Of a DNA stretch of 64,000 bases, positions 36,463 through 45,854 are shown one piece after another. Origin of the DNA: Pseudorhodobacter sp. MZDSW-24AT. Lineage in GTDB: Bacteria; Pseudomonadota; Alphaproteobacteria; Rhodobacterales; Rhodobacteraceae. The stretch is from NCBI RefSeq assembly GCF_002794355.1, contig NZ_PGOI01000007.1:124001-188000 (forward strand). Direction: 5' to 3'. How positions within the stretch are numbered: position 1 is the first letter of the stretch; each line of letters starts with the position of its first letter. The translations under genes were made by a program, and so were the position numbers. The notes below the pieces were generated by a model. It saw only the letters and a program-made list of their open reading frames with translations. It was not told the DNA's origin and did no database searches.

Positions 36463-37611
36463 TCACCCCCTCCGCTCGAAATCGATGCGCGGGTCGACCC
36501 AGACATACATGAGGTCGGACAGGATGCCGACGACAAGGCCGATGAGGCCAAAGAAGAACAGCGTGCCGAAGATCACCGGATAATCGCGTTCCACCGCCGC
36601 GCGGAAGCCAAGCTGGCCCAGCCCGTCGAGCGAGAAGATGGTTTCGATGATCAGGCTGGAGCCGAAGAAGACCGAGAGGAACAGCGCAGGAAACCCTGCG
36701 ATCACGATGAGCATGGCATTGCGGAAGACATGGCCATACAGCACGCGGTTTTCCGGCAGGCCCTTGGCGCGGGCGGTCATGACATATTGCTTCTTGATCT
36801 CGTCCAGAAAGCTGTTCTTGGTCAAAAGCGTGAGCGTGGCAAAGCTTGCGATGGTGGAGGCGATCACCGGCAGGGTGATGTGCCAGAGGTAATCGAGCAC
36901 CTTGCCGATCATCGAGAGCTGATCGAAGTTGTCCGAGGTCAGGCCGCGCAGCGGGAACCAGCGGAAATAGCTGCCCCCCGCGAAGAGGACCAAGAGCAGG
37001 ATGGCAAAGAGAAAGCCCGGAATGGCATAGGCGGCGATGATGACACCGCTGGTCCAGGTGTCGAATTTTGACCCGTCGCGCACCGCCTTGCGGATGCCAA
37101 GCGGGATGGAGATGGCATAGGCGATCAGCGTGGACCACAGGCCCAGCGTCAGCGACACCGGCAGCTTTTCCCAGACCAGTTCCAGCACGCCGATCGAGCG
37201 GAAATGGCTCTCGCCGAAGTCGAACTGGATGTAATTCCACATCATGATGAAAAACCGCTCCCAAGCCGGGATGGCTTCCTTCACGCATTCCGGCGCGCGG
37301 GCCGAGGGGGTTCCGGTGAAGCCCGGTTCACAGACAAAGCGGGCAAAGCCGAACTGCACCTCAAGCTCGGCCAGAAAGCTGGGGTCAAGGCCTTGGGCGC
37401 CGACATAGCCAGAGTCGTTGCCCTGTTGCGCGATGCCGGCATCACCGGCGCCGCTGATGGCCTGAATGGAATCGCCGCCGCCATCGATGCGGGCCAGCAC
37501 CTGTTCGATCGGGCCGCCGGGCACGAATTGGGTCAGCGCGAAGTTGATGATCATGATCCCGATCAGGGTCGGGATGATCAGCAAGATCCGCCGGAGGATA
37601 TAGGCGCCCAT
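36463..37611 (-). CDS. yejB: Peptide ABC transporter permease (YejB)
   Basis: A 382-residue permease beginning [20 protein letters not shown], the usual first helix of YejB/DppB proteins, then a long periplasmic insertion (roughly residues 35-150) and five further helices with the EAA-like loop [16 protein letters not shown] 25-base gap separates it from yejA. The periplasmic insertion is a YejB hallmark that distinguishes it from DppB. Confidence 0.93.
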   Translation of the reverse strand: MGAYILRRILLIIPTLIGIMIINFALTQFVPGGPIEQVLARIDGGGDSIQAISGAGDAGIAQQGNDSGYVGAQGLDPSFLAELEVQFGFARFVCEPGFTGTPSARAPECVKEAIPAWERFFIMMWNYIQFDFGESHFRSIGVLELVWEKLPVSLTLGLWSTLIAYAISIPLGIRKAVRDGSKFDTWTSGVIIAAYAIPGFLFAILLLVLFAGGSYFRWFPLRGLTSDNFDQLSMIGKVLDYLWHITLPVIASTIASFATLTLLTKNSFLDEIKKQYVMTARAKGLPENRVLYGHVFRNAMLIVIAGFPALFLSVFFGSSLIIETIFSLDGLGQLGFRAAVERDYPVIFGTLFFFGLIGLVVGILSDLMYVWVDPRIDFERRG

Positions 37612-37636
37612 CTGGTCTGCCTGCCTGTTGTTCTTG

Positions 37637-39499
37637 TTATCGCAGAACGCCGGAAGCTTTCAGGGCCTCTGCCTTTTCGGCGTTGTACCACCAGAAATCG
37701 AGTTCGCCCAGAGCATAGGGCGGCAGCGTCTCGGGGTGTTCGTACATGTTGTAATAGGCGATGGTGTGGGTGTTCTTATACCATTGCGGCACCCAGAAGC
37801 GTTCGGCGCGCAGCACGCGGTCCAGCGCCTGGGTGGCCACGGTCAGATCGTCCAGCGATTGCGAGGCCATGACATTTTCGATCAACTGGTCAACGGCGGG
37901 GCTTTTCAGACCCATGACGTTGAAGGCCGAAACATCGGCGGTTTCCGAACCATAGAATTGCTTGAGCTCGGAGCCGGAAATGTAGGACGACCGCGCGTTT
38001 CCGGTGATCATGTCGAAATCATAGGATGGCGGACGGGTGCGCGATTCCATCTGGGCATTGTCGACCCGGGTCATGCGGGCGTCGATCCCCAGCGCCTTCA
38101 GGTTTTCGACGAAGGGGTTCATCACCCGGTCAAAGGTGGGGCTGTCATTCAGCATTTCCACCGAAAGCACCTGCCCGGCGGCGTTGCGGCGCATCCCGTC
38201 GCTGCCCACGGTCCACCCGGCCTCGTCCAAGAGGGCGCTGGCGCGGCGCAGGTTGCCACGATCCAGCTGACGCGCGCCCGACTCGGGAGCCATCACCGCC
38301 TCATCCGTCAGGATGGTGGCGGGCAACAGGCCCTGATCCACCAAGGGCTGCAAGAGCGCAGCCTCGGCCGGGGTGGGGGTGCCGGAGGCTTCCAGCCATG
38401 AGTTTTCCCAGACCGAATGCACACGGGCATAAAGATCGTAGAACAGCGTGGCATTCGACCATTCGAAGTTGAACATCAGGCCGATGGCTTCGCGCACGCG
38501 CGGGTCTTGGAACTTTTCGCGGCGCAGGTTGAACAAGAACGCCTGACCACTGGCCTTGGCGCCATCGGGAAGCTCGGTCTTGATGATCTGGCCATTGGCG
38601 ACTTCGGGGAAATCAAAACCGGTGGCCCATTTGATGCTGCTTGCCTCGTTGCGGAAGGTGTAGTTGCCCGCCTTGAAGCCTTCGAAAGCGGCGTCGTAAT
38701 CGGAATAATATTCGACGCGGATGCTGTCAAAATTGCTGCGGCCCTTGTTCATCGGGAGATCCGCGCCCCAATAGTCAGGGTTGCGCACCCAAGTGATGGA
38801 TTTGCCCACATCGATGCGTCCCGGCATGTAGGGCCCGGAGCCGAGCATCGGGGTCATGCTGGATTCTTCGAGATCAAGGTTATTGGCTTCGTAATGCGCC
38901 TTAGAGATCACCGGCAGCCCGCCCATATCGGCGGGCAGGTCGCGGAAGGGCACACCGTCCTTGAAGGTGAACTTGATACGCTGGGGGTCCAGCACCTCGA
39001 CCGCTTCGACCTGCGTGGCCAGCACGGTGCGGAAATCGGTGAGGCCTTTTGCAAGGAAGGTTTCGTAAGAGAACAGCACATCTTCCGCTGTCAGCGGGCT
39101 GCCATCGGCAAAGGTCACCTCGGGGCGGAGGTTGAAGATCACCCAAGAGCGGTCTTCGGGATATTCCAGCGTGGAGCACAGCAGGCAATAGGCGGCCCCG
39201 ATCTCATCTGCGGTGCCGACGAGGATGGATTCGTAAGGGGCCGAAGACAGCGCCGCCGCGCGGCCCTTGACCGAATAGGGGTTCATGCTGTCGAAGCCAC
39301 CGAAGGCCCAGACCGAGATTTCGCCGCCTTTGGGCGCATCGGGATTGACGTAAGGCAGGTGGGGGAAATCGGCGGGCAATTGCAACTCGCCAAAGGTCGA
39401 GATGCCATGCGCGGTGATCACCGTTTCTTGCGCCCAGACCGGCAGCGCCGCCACGACCGCCGCCCCCAGCACCGCCCATTTGCCATAAGCCATCGCCAT
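37637..39499 (-). CDS. yejA: Extracellular peptide-binding protein (YejA)
   Basis: A 620-residue solute-binding protein of family 5. A signal peptide ([16 protein letters not shown]) is followed by [29 protein letters not shown], a YejA-specific N-terminus. It captures oligopeptides in the periplasm for YejBEF; the system is known for microcin C uptake in E. coli. First gene of the operon, so the promoter lies in 39500-39610. Confidence 0.94.
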   Translation of the reverse strand: MAMAYGKWAVLGAAVVAALPVWAQETVITAHGISTFGELQLPADFPHLPYVNPDAPKGGEISVWAFGGFDSMNPYSVKGRAAALSSAPYESILVGTADEIGAAYCLLCSTLEYPEDRSWVIFNLRPEVTFADGSPLTAEDVLFSYETFLAKGLTDFRTVLATQVEAVEVLDPQRIKFTFKDGVPFRDLPADMGGLPVISKAHYEANNLDLEESSMTPMLGSGPYMPGRIDVGKSITWVRNPDYWGADLPMNKGRSNFDSIRVEYYSDYDAAFEGFKAGNYTFRNEASSIKWATGFDFPEVANGQIIKTELPDGAKASGQAFLFNLRREKFQDPRVREAIGLMFNFEWSNATLFYDLYARVHSVWENSWLEASGTPTPAEAALLQPLVDQGLLPATILTDEAVMAPESGARQLDRGNLRRASALLDEAGWTVGSDGMRRNAAGQVLSVEMLNDSPTFDRVMNPFVENLKALGIDARMTRVDNAQMESRTRPPSYDFDMITGNARSSYISGSELKQFYGSETADVSAFNVMGLKSPAVDQLIENVMASQSLDDLTVATQALDRVLRAERFWVPQWYKNTHTIAYYNMYEHPETLPPYALGELDFWWYNAEKAEALKASGVLR

Positions 39500-39616
39500 T
39501 CCGACCTTCCCCTTGTGCCTTTGCCGCTTTTGCGCGGCTTTGGTTCATGTTGGAAAGTAAAGCGCGCTTTGTCGATGTCTCAAGTGGCGTTTGCGTGATC
39601 TGTGCAAGAAAGGAGA

Positions 39617-39642
39617 AAGGGCCGCCCCAAAGGACGGCCCTT
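39617..39642 (-). terminator. Intrinsic terminator for the cytochrome c gene
   Basis: AAGGGCCG at 39617-39624 pairs perfectly with CGGCCCTT at 39635-39642 over a 10-base loop. Read on the minus strand, the hairpin is followed by TCTCCTTTCTT, a U-rich tail. It lies about 30 bases after the cytochrome c stop and ends transcription before the yejA promoter region. The remaining intergenic bases to 39499 show nothing else I can name. Confidence 0.65.
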
Positions 39643-39673
39643 GCATCGGAATTGCGCCTGTCAGGGCGTGAAA

Positions 39674-40189
39674 TCAGTTGGTGGTGCCGAGATAGGCGAT
39701 CAGGTTCGCACGCTCGTCGCTGCGCGGCAGACCCGCGAACGCCATCTTGGTGCCCGGCGCATAGCCGCGCGGGTTTTGCAGGAAGGCATAGAGGTTTTCC
39801 GGCGTCCATGTCTCGCTCGCCATGCCAAGGAGCGCGTCGGAATAGGCGTAGCCCGCCGAGGCGGCCTTGGCCTTGTCGACGATGCCGTTCAGATGCGGGC
39901 CGACGCCATCGGTGCCATCCAGCTTGTGGCAGGCGCGGCACTTGGCAAAGACGGCTTCGCCTGCGCCTGCATCCGCTGCGGCGAAGATGGCTTCGAAATC
40001 CGGGGCCTCTTCGGCTTCGGCGGGTTCTTCCGAGGCGCCCGTGTCGATGACATAGGCTTGTTCGTGCCCTTCGCCATGGCCGCCACCCGTGGTGTAAAGC
40101 GCGCTGGCCGCCCAACCGCCCAGCAAGAACACCAGAAGCGAGCCACAGGCCGCCCCCAACACCTTGGTCATCGTCATCGTGTCGAACAT
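39674..40189 (-). CDS. Membrane-anchored cytochrome c (c552/cy type)
   Basis: A 171-residue cytochrome with an uncleaved N-terminal helix (VLGAACGSLLVFLLGGWAASAL), an acidic linker of about 35 residues (EEPAEAEEAPDFE), and a class I cytochrome c domain with C84-R-A-C-H88 and a distal methionine in GTKMAFAGL. This layout is that of the CycM/cytochrome c552 or cy family, which tethers electron transfer between the bc1 complex and oxidases. It could feed the cbb3 oxidase encoded about 15 kb upstream. It is divergent from pheA. Confidence 0.92.
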   Translation of the reverse strand: MFDTMTMTKVLGAACGSLLVFLLGGWAASALYTTGGGHGEGHEQAYVIDTGASEEPAEAEEAPDFEAIFAAADAGAGEAVFAKCRACHKLDGTDGVGPHLNGIVDKAKAASAGYAYSDALLGMASETWTPENLYAFLQNPRGYAPGTKMAFAGLPRSDERANLIAYLGTTN

Positions 40190-40312
40190 GTCGCGCTTTC
40201 CCTTGGCATTCCGATTTGAGGGCTTCTACCCGCTTCCCTATGTGGGTTTCAAGGTGTAGGTGCGCGACCTATTGCCCCTTTTTACGCACCGTTCTTCCGT
40301 GGAGGCCTTCGC

Positions 40313-41143
40313 ATGACTGGCAAAATCGCATTTCAGGGAGAGTTGGGCGCCTATTCGCATCAGGCCTGCCAGCAGGCGCGGCCGGATATGGAGGTGGTTC
40401 CCTGCACCACATTCGAGGATGTGGTAGAGATGACACGGTCGGGCGCGGTGGATCTTGGGATGCTGGCCGTGGAGAACAGCACCTATGGGCGGGTGGCCGA
40501 TGTGCACAGCCTTTTGCCGAAATCCGGGCTGCACATCGTGGACGAGGCCTTTGTGCGGGTGCATGTCAATTTGCTGGGCGTGCCCGGCGCGCGCCTTGAA
40601 GAGGTGACCGAGGCGCATGGGCATGTGGTGATCCTGCCGCAATGCGCGCAGTTCCTGCGCAGCCATGGCATCACCGGACGCGTCAGTTCCGACAATGCCC
40701 GCGCCGCGCGCGAAGTGGCGGAAGCCGGAAACAAGACCCGCGCGGCGCTTGCCAGCGAGCTTGCGGCTGAGATCTATGGGCTGGACGTTCTGGCGCGGCA
40801 TATCGAGGATCAGAAGAACAACACCACCCGCTTTCTGGTGATGAGCCGTGAGGCCGATCACAGCCGCCGGGCGGAGCAGATGATCACCACCTTCACCTTC
40901 CGGGTGCGCAACATTCCGGCGTCGCTTTACAAGGCCTTGGGGGGCTTTGCGACCAATGGGGTGAACATGACCAAGCTGGAAAGCTATATGGTCGGGGGCA
41001 GCTTCATGGCGACCGAGTTCTATGCCGATGTGGAAGGCCATCCCGAAGACCGCAATCTGGCCTTGGCGATGGAAGAGCTGCGCTATTTCACCGACAAGGT
41101 CACGGTGATCGGGGTTTACCCATCGGACCGCGCGCGGGGTTGA
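40313..41143 (+). CDS. pheA: Prephenate dehydratase
   Basis: A 276-residue prephenate dehydratase that converts prephenate to phenylpyruvate for phenylalanine synthesis. The PDT domain starts IAFQGELGAYSHQA, and the catalytic TRF motif is T172-R173-F174. A C-terminal ACT domain from about residue 195 (RNIPASLYKALGGFATNGVNM) allows feedback control by phenylalanine. There is no fused chorismate mutase. The stop codon lies in a 14-base tandem duplication. Confidence 0.94.
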   Translation: MTGKIAFQGELGAYSHQACQQARPDMEVVPCTTFEDVVEMTRSGAVDLGMLAVENSTYGRVADVHSLLPKSGLHIVDEAFVRVHVNLLGVPGARLEEVTEAHGHVVILPQCAQFLRSHGITGRVSSDNARAAREVAEAGNKTRAALASELAAEIYGLDVLARHIEDQKNNTTRFLVMSREADHSRRAEQMITTFTFRVRNIPASLYKALGGFATNGVNMTKLESYMVGGSFMATEFYADVEGHPEDRNLALAMEELRYFTDKVTVIGVYPSDRARG

Positions 41144-41168
41144 CCGGACGGGGCTGACCGGACGGGGC
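41141..41168 (+). repeat. 14-base tandem duplication containing the pheA stop codon
   Basis: TGACCGGACGGGGC occurs twice back to back (41141-41154 and 41155-41168). The first copy begins with the pheA stop codon, so the duplication repeats the stop in the same position relative to the unit. It lies in the short gap before the convergent SRPBCC gene. Confidence 0.7.
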
Positions 41169-41179
41169 GAGGCGGAGGG

Positions 41180-41650
41180 TCAGCGGCGGCTGGCGACGAA
41201 GCGGGTTTCCAGATCAAGCGCAAGGTCCTGCAGCCGCTTGTTCAGCTTGCCCTGAACCCGGTTCTTGGCCAGTTTCATCGATTGCAGGAACAGGCGTGCC
41301 GCGATGGTCAGCGGGCGCACATCGCTGTGCAGGATGAGCCGCGTGCGTTTGGGCGAAAGCGCCAGCAGATCCAGCGCCATCTCGCCTGCGACCATGCGGC
41401 CGGTGCCGGAGAAGCCAAGCTTGGCATCCGGCTCCATCGTAGAGAGGCGGATGTCGATCTGGCGTTCCTTGCCCCGGAAGCGGAAGGTGACGTGCCAGCC
41501 CATGCCAAGGCCGGGGGCGCGCAGACTGTCGGTGCGGCGGACATCGGCGCCCCGACGCATCGCCGCCCGCTCCCACGCCTCGAAATCGGCGAGGGCGGCA
41601 TAGACGAATTCGATCGGTGCCTCAATGTCGGTGCGGGCCGAAAGTTTCAT
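41180..41650 (-). CDS. SRPBCC-fold protein (START/polyketide-cyclase-like)
   Basis: A 156-residue protein starting MKLSARTDIEAPIEFVYAAL, a common entry into the SRPBCC helix-grip fold that makes a deep hydrophobic pocket. Later strands such as WHVTFRFRGKERQIDIRLS and a long C-terminal helix follow. Members bind lipids, polyketides or other hydrophobic ligands; no specific ligand is evident. The chosen ATG lies at 41650, since upstream in-frame sequence is unlike the family. It is convergent with pheA. Confidence 0.82.
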   Translation of the reverse strand: MKLSARTDIEAPIEFVYAALADFEAWERAAMRRGADVRRTDSLRAPGLGMGWHVTFRFRGKERQIDIRLSTMEPDAKLGFSGTGRMVAGEMALDLLALSPKRTRLILHSDVRPLTIAARLFLQSMKLAKNRVQGKLNKRLQDLALDLETRFVASRR

Positions 41651-41741
41651 CCTGATCCCCTGCCTTGCTGCTTTGCGCGGGCCAGACAAAGAGATCCGCC
41701 GGGCCGCCGGGCTGTGATCGCCCTTTGAGGTAAAACTGGCG

Positions 41742-42695
41742 TCAATCCAGCCGGTCTGCAAGCCAGTTCTGGATGAGAAAATGGGCAATCGCCCCTTTGC
41801 GGGCGGGCTTGATGAAGGCGTGGCTCCCCGCCATCACGGCGACCATCTCTTCGCGGCTGACCCAGAGCGCATGTTCCAGCTCGGCCGGATCAAGGGTGAT
41901 CGCATCGGTCACGGCCTCGGCCGCGCAGCCCAGCATCAGACTGGCGGGAAAGGGCCAAGGCTGGCTGGACAGATAGCGCACGGCGCCAAGGCGCACGCCC
42001 GCCTCTTCCCAGACCTCGCGGCGCACGGCGGCTTCGACCGTTTCACCCGGTTCGACAAATCCGGCTAGGCAGGAATACATGCCCTCGGGCCAGCCGGGAC
42101 TGCGCCCCAAAAGCGCGCGGTTGCCATGGGTGACCAGCATGATGACCACAGGATCGGTGCGCGGGAAGTGATGGGCCCCGCAGGCCGGACAGTTGCGCTG
42201 CCAGCCCGCCATCGCAGGCTGCGACGCCGCACCGCAAACAGCGCAGAACCCGTGGCTGCGGTGCCATTGCAGCACGGCCTTGGCGGTGGCAGCCAGTTCC
42301 GCCTCACGCGGGGTGAGCCGCAGCATCGCCGCGCGCAGCTCGGCGAAGGCAAGCTCGGGCGGCAGGCTGGGATGGCGCTGTTCGCTTTGATCGAGAAAGC
42401 CGGATTGCACCGCCTCGGCCCCGGCCTCGGGCACCCAATCGGAGATGTCGGTGGCAAAGCACGGGCGGTCGTCATCAAGGCCCAGAAACACGGGCGGCCC
42501 GCCGTGGTGCAGCACCGGCGCATCCGGTGCAACCCACGCGAGCCCTGCGCCCGCGCGCAACAGCGGTTTGCCACGCCAGATCGGCAGCACCTGCCCGCGC
42601 GCCAGAAGGCGCGCCTGTTCCGCCGCGTCGCCCCGCATTTCGGCCGCGCGGTTCAGGCCGGAGCCGCCAAAAGTTACCGTTTCCGCCAGCCGCAT
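41742..42695 (-). CDS. nudC: NADH pyrophosphatase / NAD-capped RNA decapping hydrolase
   Basis: A 317-residue NudC. The zinc ribbon is C-A-V-C ... C-P-A-C in the middle, followed by the Nudix box G-x5-E-x7-REVWEEAGV and the C-terminal SQPWPFPASLM motif (SQPWPFPxS), which is diagnostic for NudC. It cleaves NADH to NMNH and AMP and removes NAD caps from RNA. The ATG at 42695 gives MRLAETVTFGG; earlier readings are not plausible. It precedes the SRPBCC gene on the same strand by 91 bases. Confidence 0.93.
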   Translation of the reverse strand: MRLAETVTFGGSGLNRAAEMRGDAAEQARLLARGQVLPIWRGKPLLRAGAGLAWVAPDAPVLHHGGPPVFLGLDDDRPCFATDISDWVPEAGAEAVQSGFLDQSEQRHPSLPPELAFAELRAAMLRLTPREAELAATAKAVLQWHRSHGFCAVCGAASQPAMAGWQRNCPACGAHHFPRTDPVVIMLVTHGNRALLGRSPGWPEGMYSCLAGFVEPGETVEAAVRREVWEEAGVRLGAVRYLSSQPWPFPASLMLGCAAEAVTDAITLDPAELEHALWVSREEMVAVMAGSHAFIKPARKGAIAHFLIQNWLADRLD

Positions 42696-42917
42696 TGCCG
42701 CCCCCAAAGTCCTTGTCTTGCGCCGATGGATCTGCGCGCGCCAGTGATGGCATGCGCCGCGCGCGGGCGCAAACGGGCGGGTCTCAGATAGTGTGAAAAT
42801 ACAACTAAGAGCGGATTCCCTTTGCGTCGAACCATTTTTGACTGTGCCGGTGGACACGACTTATTCTAACTCTAAACCATCACGTGCGCAGGGGCGGGTG
42901 GTGTATCAGTTGTCCAG

Positions 42918-44828
42918 ATGTCAACGCAGCAGATGACGGCCGTTTTGCGGGGGGATCACCCCTCTTTGGCTTCCAAAGAGACCACAGCCCGGCTTCGCGT
43001 GCGGTTGCTGGCGACGAGCGATCTGCACATGCACCTGTCGGCCCATGATTACCACGCCGACACGCCTTGTGTGCGCAAGGGGCTGTGCCTGACCGCAACC
43101 CTGATCCGGCAGGCGCGGGACGAGGTGGCGGGTTCGGTCTTGCTGGACAATGGTGATTTCCTGCAAGGCAGCCCGCTGGGCGATTATGTGGCACGAGAAC
43201 AGGTGCGCCCCCATCCGATGATCGCGGCGATGACGCATCTGGGTTATGATGCGGTCAACCTTGGCAATCACGAATTCTCGTTGGGAATCGGTGCCTTGAC
43301 CGCCGCCTTGACCGAAGCACGCTTTCCGGTGCTGTCGGCCAATACCGAAGCCCGGGCGGACAGCGCGCTGGGGCCGCTGATCCGCCCATGGGTGGTGGTG
43401 CAGCGGGATCTGACCGATCAGCACGGGCGCATGCACCGCCTGCGTCTGGGGATCATCGGTGTGCTGCCGCCGGAAACCGCGATCTGGGACCGGCAGGCAA
43501 TCGCGGGCGAGGCGCAGATGCACCCGATGGCGGCCAGCGTCGCGCGGCAGGTGGCACCGCTGCGGGACGCGGGGGCGGATGTGATCGTGGTGCTGGCCCA
43601 TTGCGGCATCGGGCCCGCGCGCGATGGCACCGGCCCGGCAGACGGGGCGAGCCAGATTGCCGCGATCGACGGGGTGGATGCGGTGATCATGGGGCATGTC
43701 CATATGGTGTTTCCGGGGCCCGGGGTTTCGGATCTGCCCGAGGTGGACTCGCATGCGGCCACCTTGCACGGGAAACCCGCGGTGATGCCGGGGCTGTTCG
43801 GCTCGCATCTGGGGGTGATCGATCTGGATTTGCGGCAAGAGGGCAAGGGCTGGCGGGTTGGCGGACACCAGGTTGAGGCGCGGCCGATCTCGGGACGGGA
43901 TGATCGGGGGGGGGCCACCGCTTTGGTGCAACCCGATGCGGCGCTGACGGCGCTGGTGCGCCCCACGCATAAGGCCACCCGGCTTTGGGCGCGGGGGCCG
44001 GTGGGCCACACCCCGACGGCCATCCACAGCTTTTTTGCGATGCTGACCGATTGCCGTTCGGTGCAGATCGTGAATCAGGCGCAGACCGCCTATGTGACGC
44101 GACGGCTGGCCGAAGGGCCGCTGGCAGAGTTGCCGGTGCTCTCGGCGTCGGCCCCGTTCAAGGCCGGGGGCTTGGGCGGACCGGAGAATTACACCTATAT
44201 TCCGGCAGGGGATGTGCTGTTGCGCCATGCCGCCGATCTGTACATTCATCCCAATACGATCATGGCTTTGCGGGTCACCGGGGCGGAGTTGCGGCGCTGG
44301 CTGGAGTATTCCGCGCGGGGGTATCGGCAGATCCTGCCGGGCGTGGCCGACCAGATCCTGCTGGCGCCCGACCTGCCTTGTTTTGTGTATGATACGATCA
44401 GCGGGCTGACCTATGAGATCGACCTGACGCAACCGCCCTTTGCCCAAGGCGGCCAGCGCATCCGCAATCTGTGCTGGAAAGGGCAGCCTGTCGATCCCGA
44501 GCAGAGCTTCATTCTGGCGACGAACAGCTATCGTGGCACGGGCAATGGCGGCTACGCACCGCCGCGCACGGGGCAGGTGGTGCTGGATGAGCAGACGCCC
44601 AACCGCGATATTCTGATTGCGCATCTTGGCGCGGCCTTGGCGCATGGCGAAGGGACAGGTCTGGCCGCGCAGGCGCCGGGTTGGGCCTTTACGGCAACGC
44701 CCGAGACATCGGTGATCTTCGAGACCTCCCCCATGGCGGCGGCGCATCTGGACGAGGTGCCGCATCTGGCGCTGACGCCGCTGGACCGCACGCCCGAAGG
44801 CTTTTTGCGCTTGCGGCTGACGCTGTAG
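42918..44828 (+). CDS. 2',3'-cyclic-nucleotide 2'-phosphodiesterase/3'-nucleotidase-like protein (CpdB-like), no signal peptide
   Basis: A 636-residue two-domain metallophosphoesterase/5'-nucleotidase protein. Metal-binding motifs visible are ATSDLHMHL near 32-40, LDNGDFLQGSPLGDY, NLGNHEFS and HCGIG. The C-terminal domain carries the substrate-aromatic region with NSYRGTGNGGY. E. coli CpdB is periplasmic with a signal peptide, whereas this protein starts MSTQQMTAVLRGDHPSLASK with no hydrophobic stretch, and no upstream in-frame start adds one. It should be cytosolic unless exported another way. It is divergent from nudC. Confidence 0.86.
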   Translation: MSTQQMTAVLRGDHPSLASKETTARLRVRLLATSDLHMHLSAHDYHADTPCVRKGLCLTATLIRQARDEVAGSVLLDNGDFLQGSPLGDYVAREQVRPHPMIAAMTHLGYDAVNLGNHEFSLGIGALTAALTEARFPVLSANTEARADSALGPLIRPWVVVQRDLTDQHGRMHRLRLGIIGVLPPETAIWDRQAIAGEAQMHPMAASVARQVAPLRDAGADVIVVLAHCGIGPARDGTGPADGASQIAAIDGVDAVIMGHVHMVFPGPGVSDLPEVDSHAATLHGKPAVMPGLFGSHLGVIDLDLRQEGKGWRVGGHQVEARPISGRDDRGGATALVQPDAALTALVRPTHKATRLWARGPVGHTPTAIHSFFAMLTDCRSVQIVNQAQTAYVTRRLAEGPLAELPVLSASAPFKAGGLGGPENYTYIPAGDVLLRHAADLYIHPNTIMALRVTGAELRRWLEYSARGYRQILPGVADQILLAPDLPCFVYDTISGLTYEIDLTQPPFAQGGQRIRNLCWKGQPVDPEQSFILATNSYRGTGNGGYAPPRTGQVVLDEQTPNRDILIAHLGAALAHGEGTGLAAQAPGWAFTATPETSVIFETSPMAAAHLDEVPHLALTPLDRTPEGFLRLRLTL

Positions 44829-44948
44829 CGGGCGGTTGCCGCCACCGGGGGCTTTTTCATCGGGGGCCGATCTGCTATCGGCGGTTGCAAGCCGGGGCCT
44901 GTCGCCCTTTATCCGTTTCCTGTCACCCCCCAGCGCGAGGCCTGCCCA

Positions 44949-45584
44949 GTGTTCGATGCCGTATTCTTTGATCTTGACGGAACGCTGGTCGACAGCGAGC
45001 GGCTGACGGTGCAAACGGGTGCCGCCGCCTTTGCCGCGCAGGGCCATACGGATGTGGAAGACCTGTTGCACAGCCTTGTGGGGGTGGATCAGATCAGTTC
45101 CGCAGCGCTGATCCTGCAACGGTTTCCGGGGCTTGATCTGGAGCAACTGCACGAGTCTTGGCAGAGCGCGTTTCTGGCGGCACAGGCGGTGGATCTTTTG
45201 TTGAAGCCCGGCGCTTCGGACATTGTGCACGGTCTGCGCGACCGGCATGCGCTTGCGCTGGTCACGTCGTCGCGGCGCGAACCGGCCGAGGCCCGCCTGC
45301 TGCAAGCCGGGCTGCGGCCAGCGTTTCACGCGGTGATCACCCGGGACGATGTGACCGCGCCGAAGCCGCATCCCGAGCCCTATCTGCTGGCCGCGACACG
45401 GCTGGGGGTGGACCCGGCGCGCTGTCTGGTGTTCGAGGACAGCGAACCCGGCGCCGAGGCCGCCTTCAGCGCGGGGATGACCGTGGTGCAGGTGCCCGAC
45501 ATCATCCCCGCCTCGGGGCGATTTGCGCATCATGTGGCGGCGAGCCTGACCGATGGCGCCCGCTGGGCCGGGATCTGGACCTGA
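44949..45584 (+). CDS. HAD-family hydrolase (beta-phosphoglucomutase-like)
   Basis: A 211-residue HAD protein with motif I FFDLDGTLVDSE at residues 6-17, motif II VTSSRR, and motif IV VFEDSEPGAEAAFSAG. A GTG start at 44949 is used, and no ATG lies close enough. It resembles sugar-phosphate phosphatases such as GPH or YcjU. It lies 120 bases after the nucleotidase gene, with a possible small hairpin between, and upstream of the SRP RNA. Substrate unknown. Confidence 0.82.
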   Translation: MFDAVFFDLDGTLVDSERLTVQTGAAAFAAQGHTDVEDLLHSLVGVDQISSAALILQRFPGLDLEQLHESWQSAFLAAQAVDLLLKPGASDIVHGLRDRHALALVTSSRREPAEARLLQAGLRPAFHAVITRDDVTAPKPHPEPYLLAATRLGVDPARCLVFEDSEPGAEAAFSAGMTVVQVPDIIPASGRFAHHVAASLTDGARWAGIWT

Positions 45585-45638
45585 ACGCCCGGCGCGCTTC
45601 GGGGCTTGCAAATGGCGCGCCCCTGCCCTATCTGACGC

Positions 45639-45738
45639 GGTGAGAGGTTGGCGCGGGCGAGCGCCTCGCCAACCCGGTCAGGTCCGGAAGGAAGCAGCCG
45701 TAACGAGCCCCGCTTGGGTCGTTGTCCAGCCTCTCACC
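45639..45738 (+). ncRNA. ffs: Signal recognition particle RNA (4.5S), bacterial small type
   Basis: About 100 bases that fold into one long hairpin. GGTGAGAG at 45639-45646 pairs with CTCTCACC at 45731-45738. The conserved apical region GGTCAGGTCCGGAAGGAAGC at 45677-45696, followed by AGCCGTAACGA, carries the GGAA tetraloop and Ffh-binding internal loop. The RNA binds Ffh and targets nascent membrane proteins to FtsY. A short T-run follows at 45744-45752. Confidence 0.94.
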
Positions 45739-45803
45739 CTTTCCCTCTTTTTGCTGATGCATCTGGCCCCTCGGGGCGCGTGCTTTGCTGCGCCAAGGCA
45801 AAA

Positions 45804-45825
45804 CGCGGCCCCGGATGAGGCCGCG
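45804..45825 (-). terminator. Terminator-like hairpin downstream of phoU
   Basis: CGCGGCC at 45804-45810 pairs with GGCCGCG at 45819-45825 over an 8-base loop. On the minus strand it is followed by TTTT, consistent with intrinsic termination of the pst-phoU transcript about 30 bases after the phoU stop. It may also stop any read-through from ffs on the plus strand. Confidence 0.65.
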
Positions 45826-45854
45826 CTTTGGGATTTCTGGGGGCTGCCGCGCTG

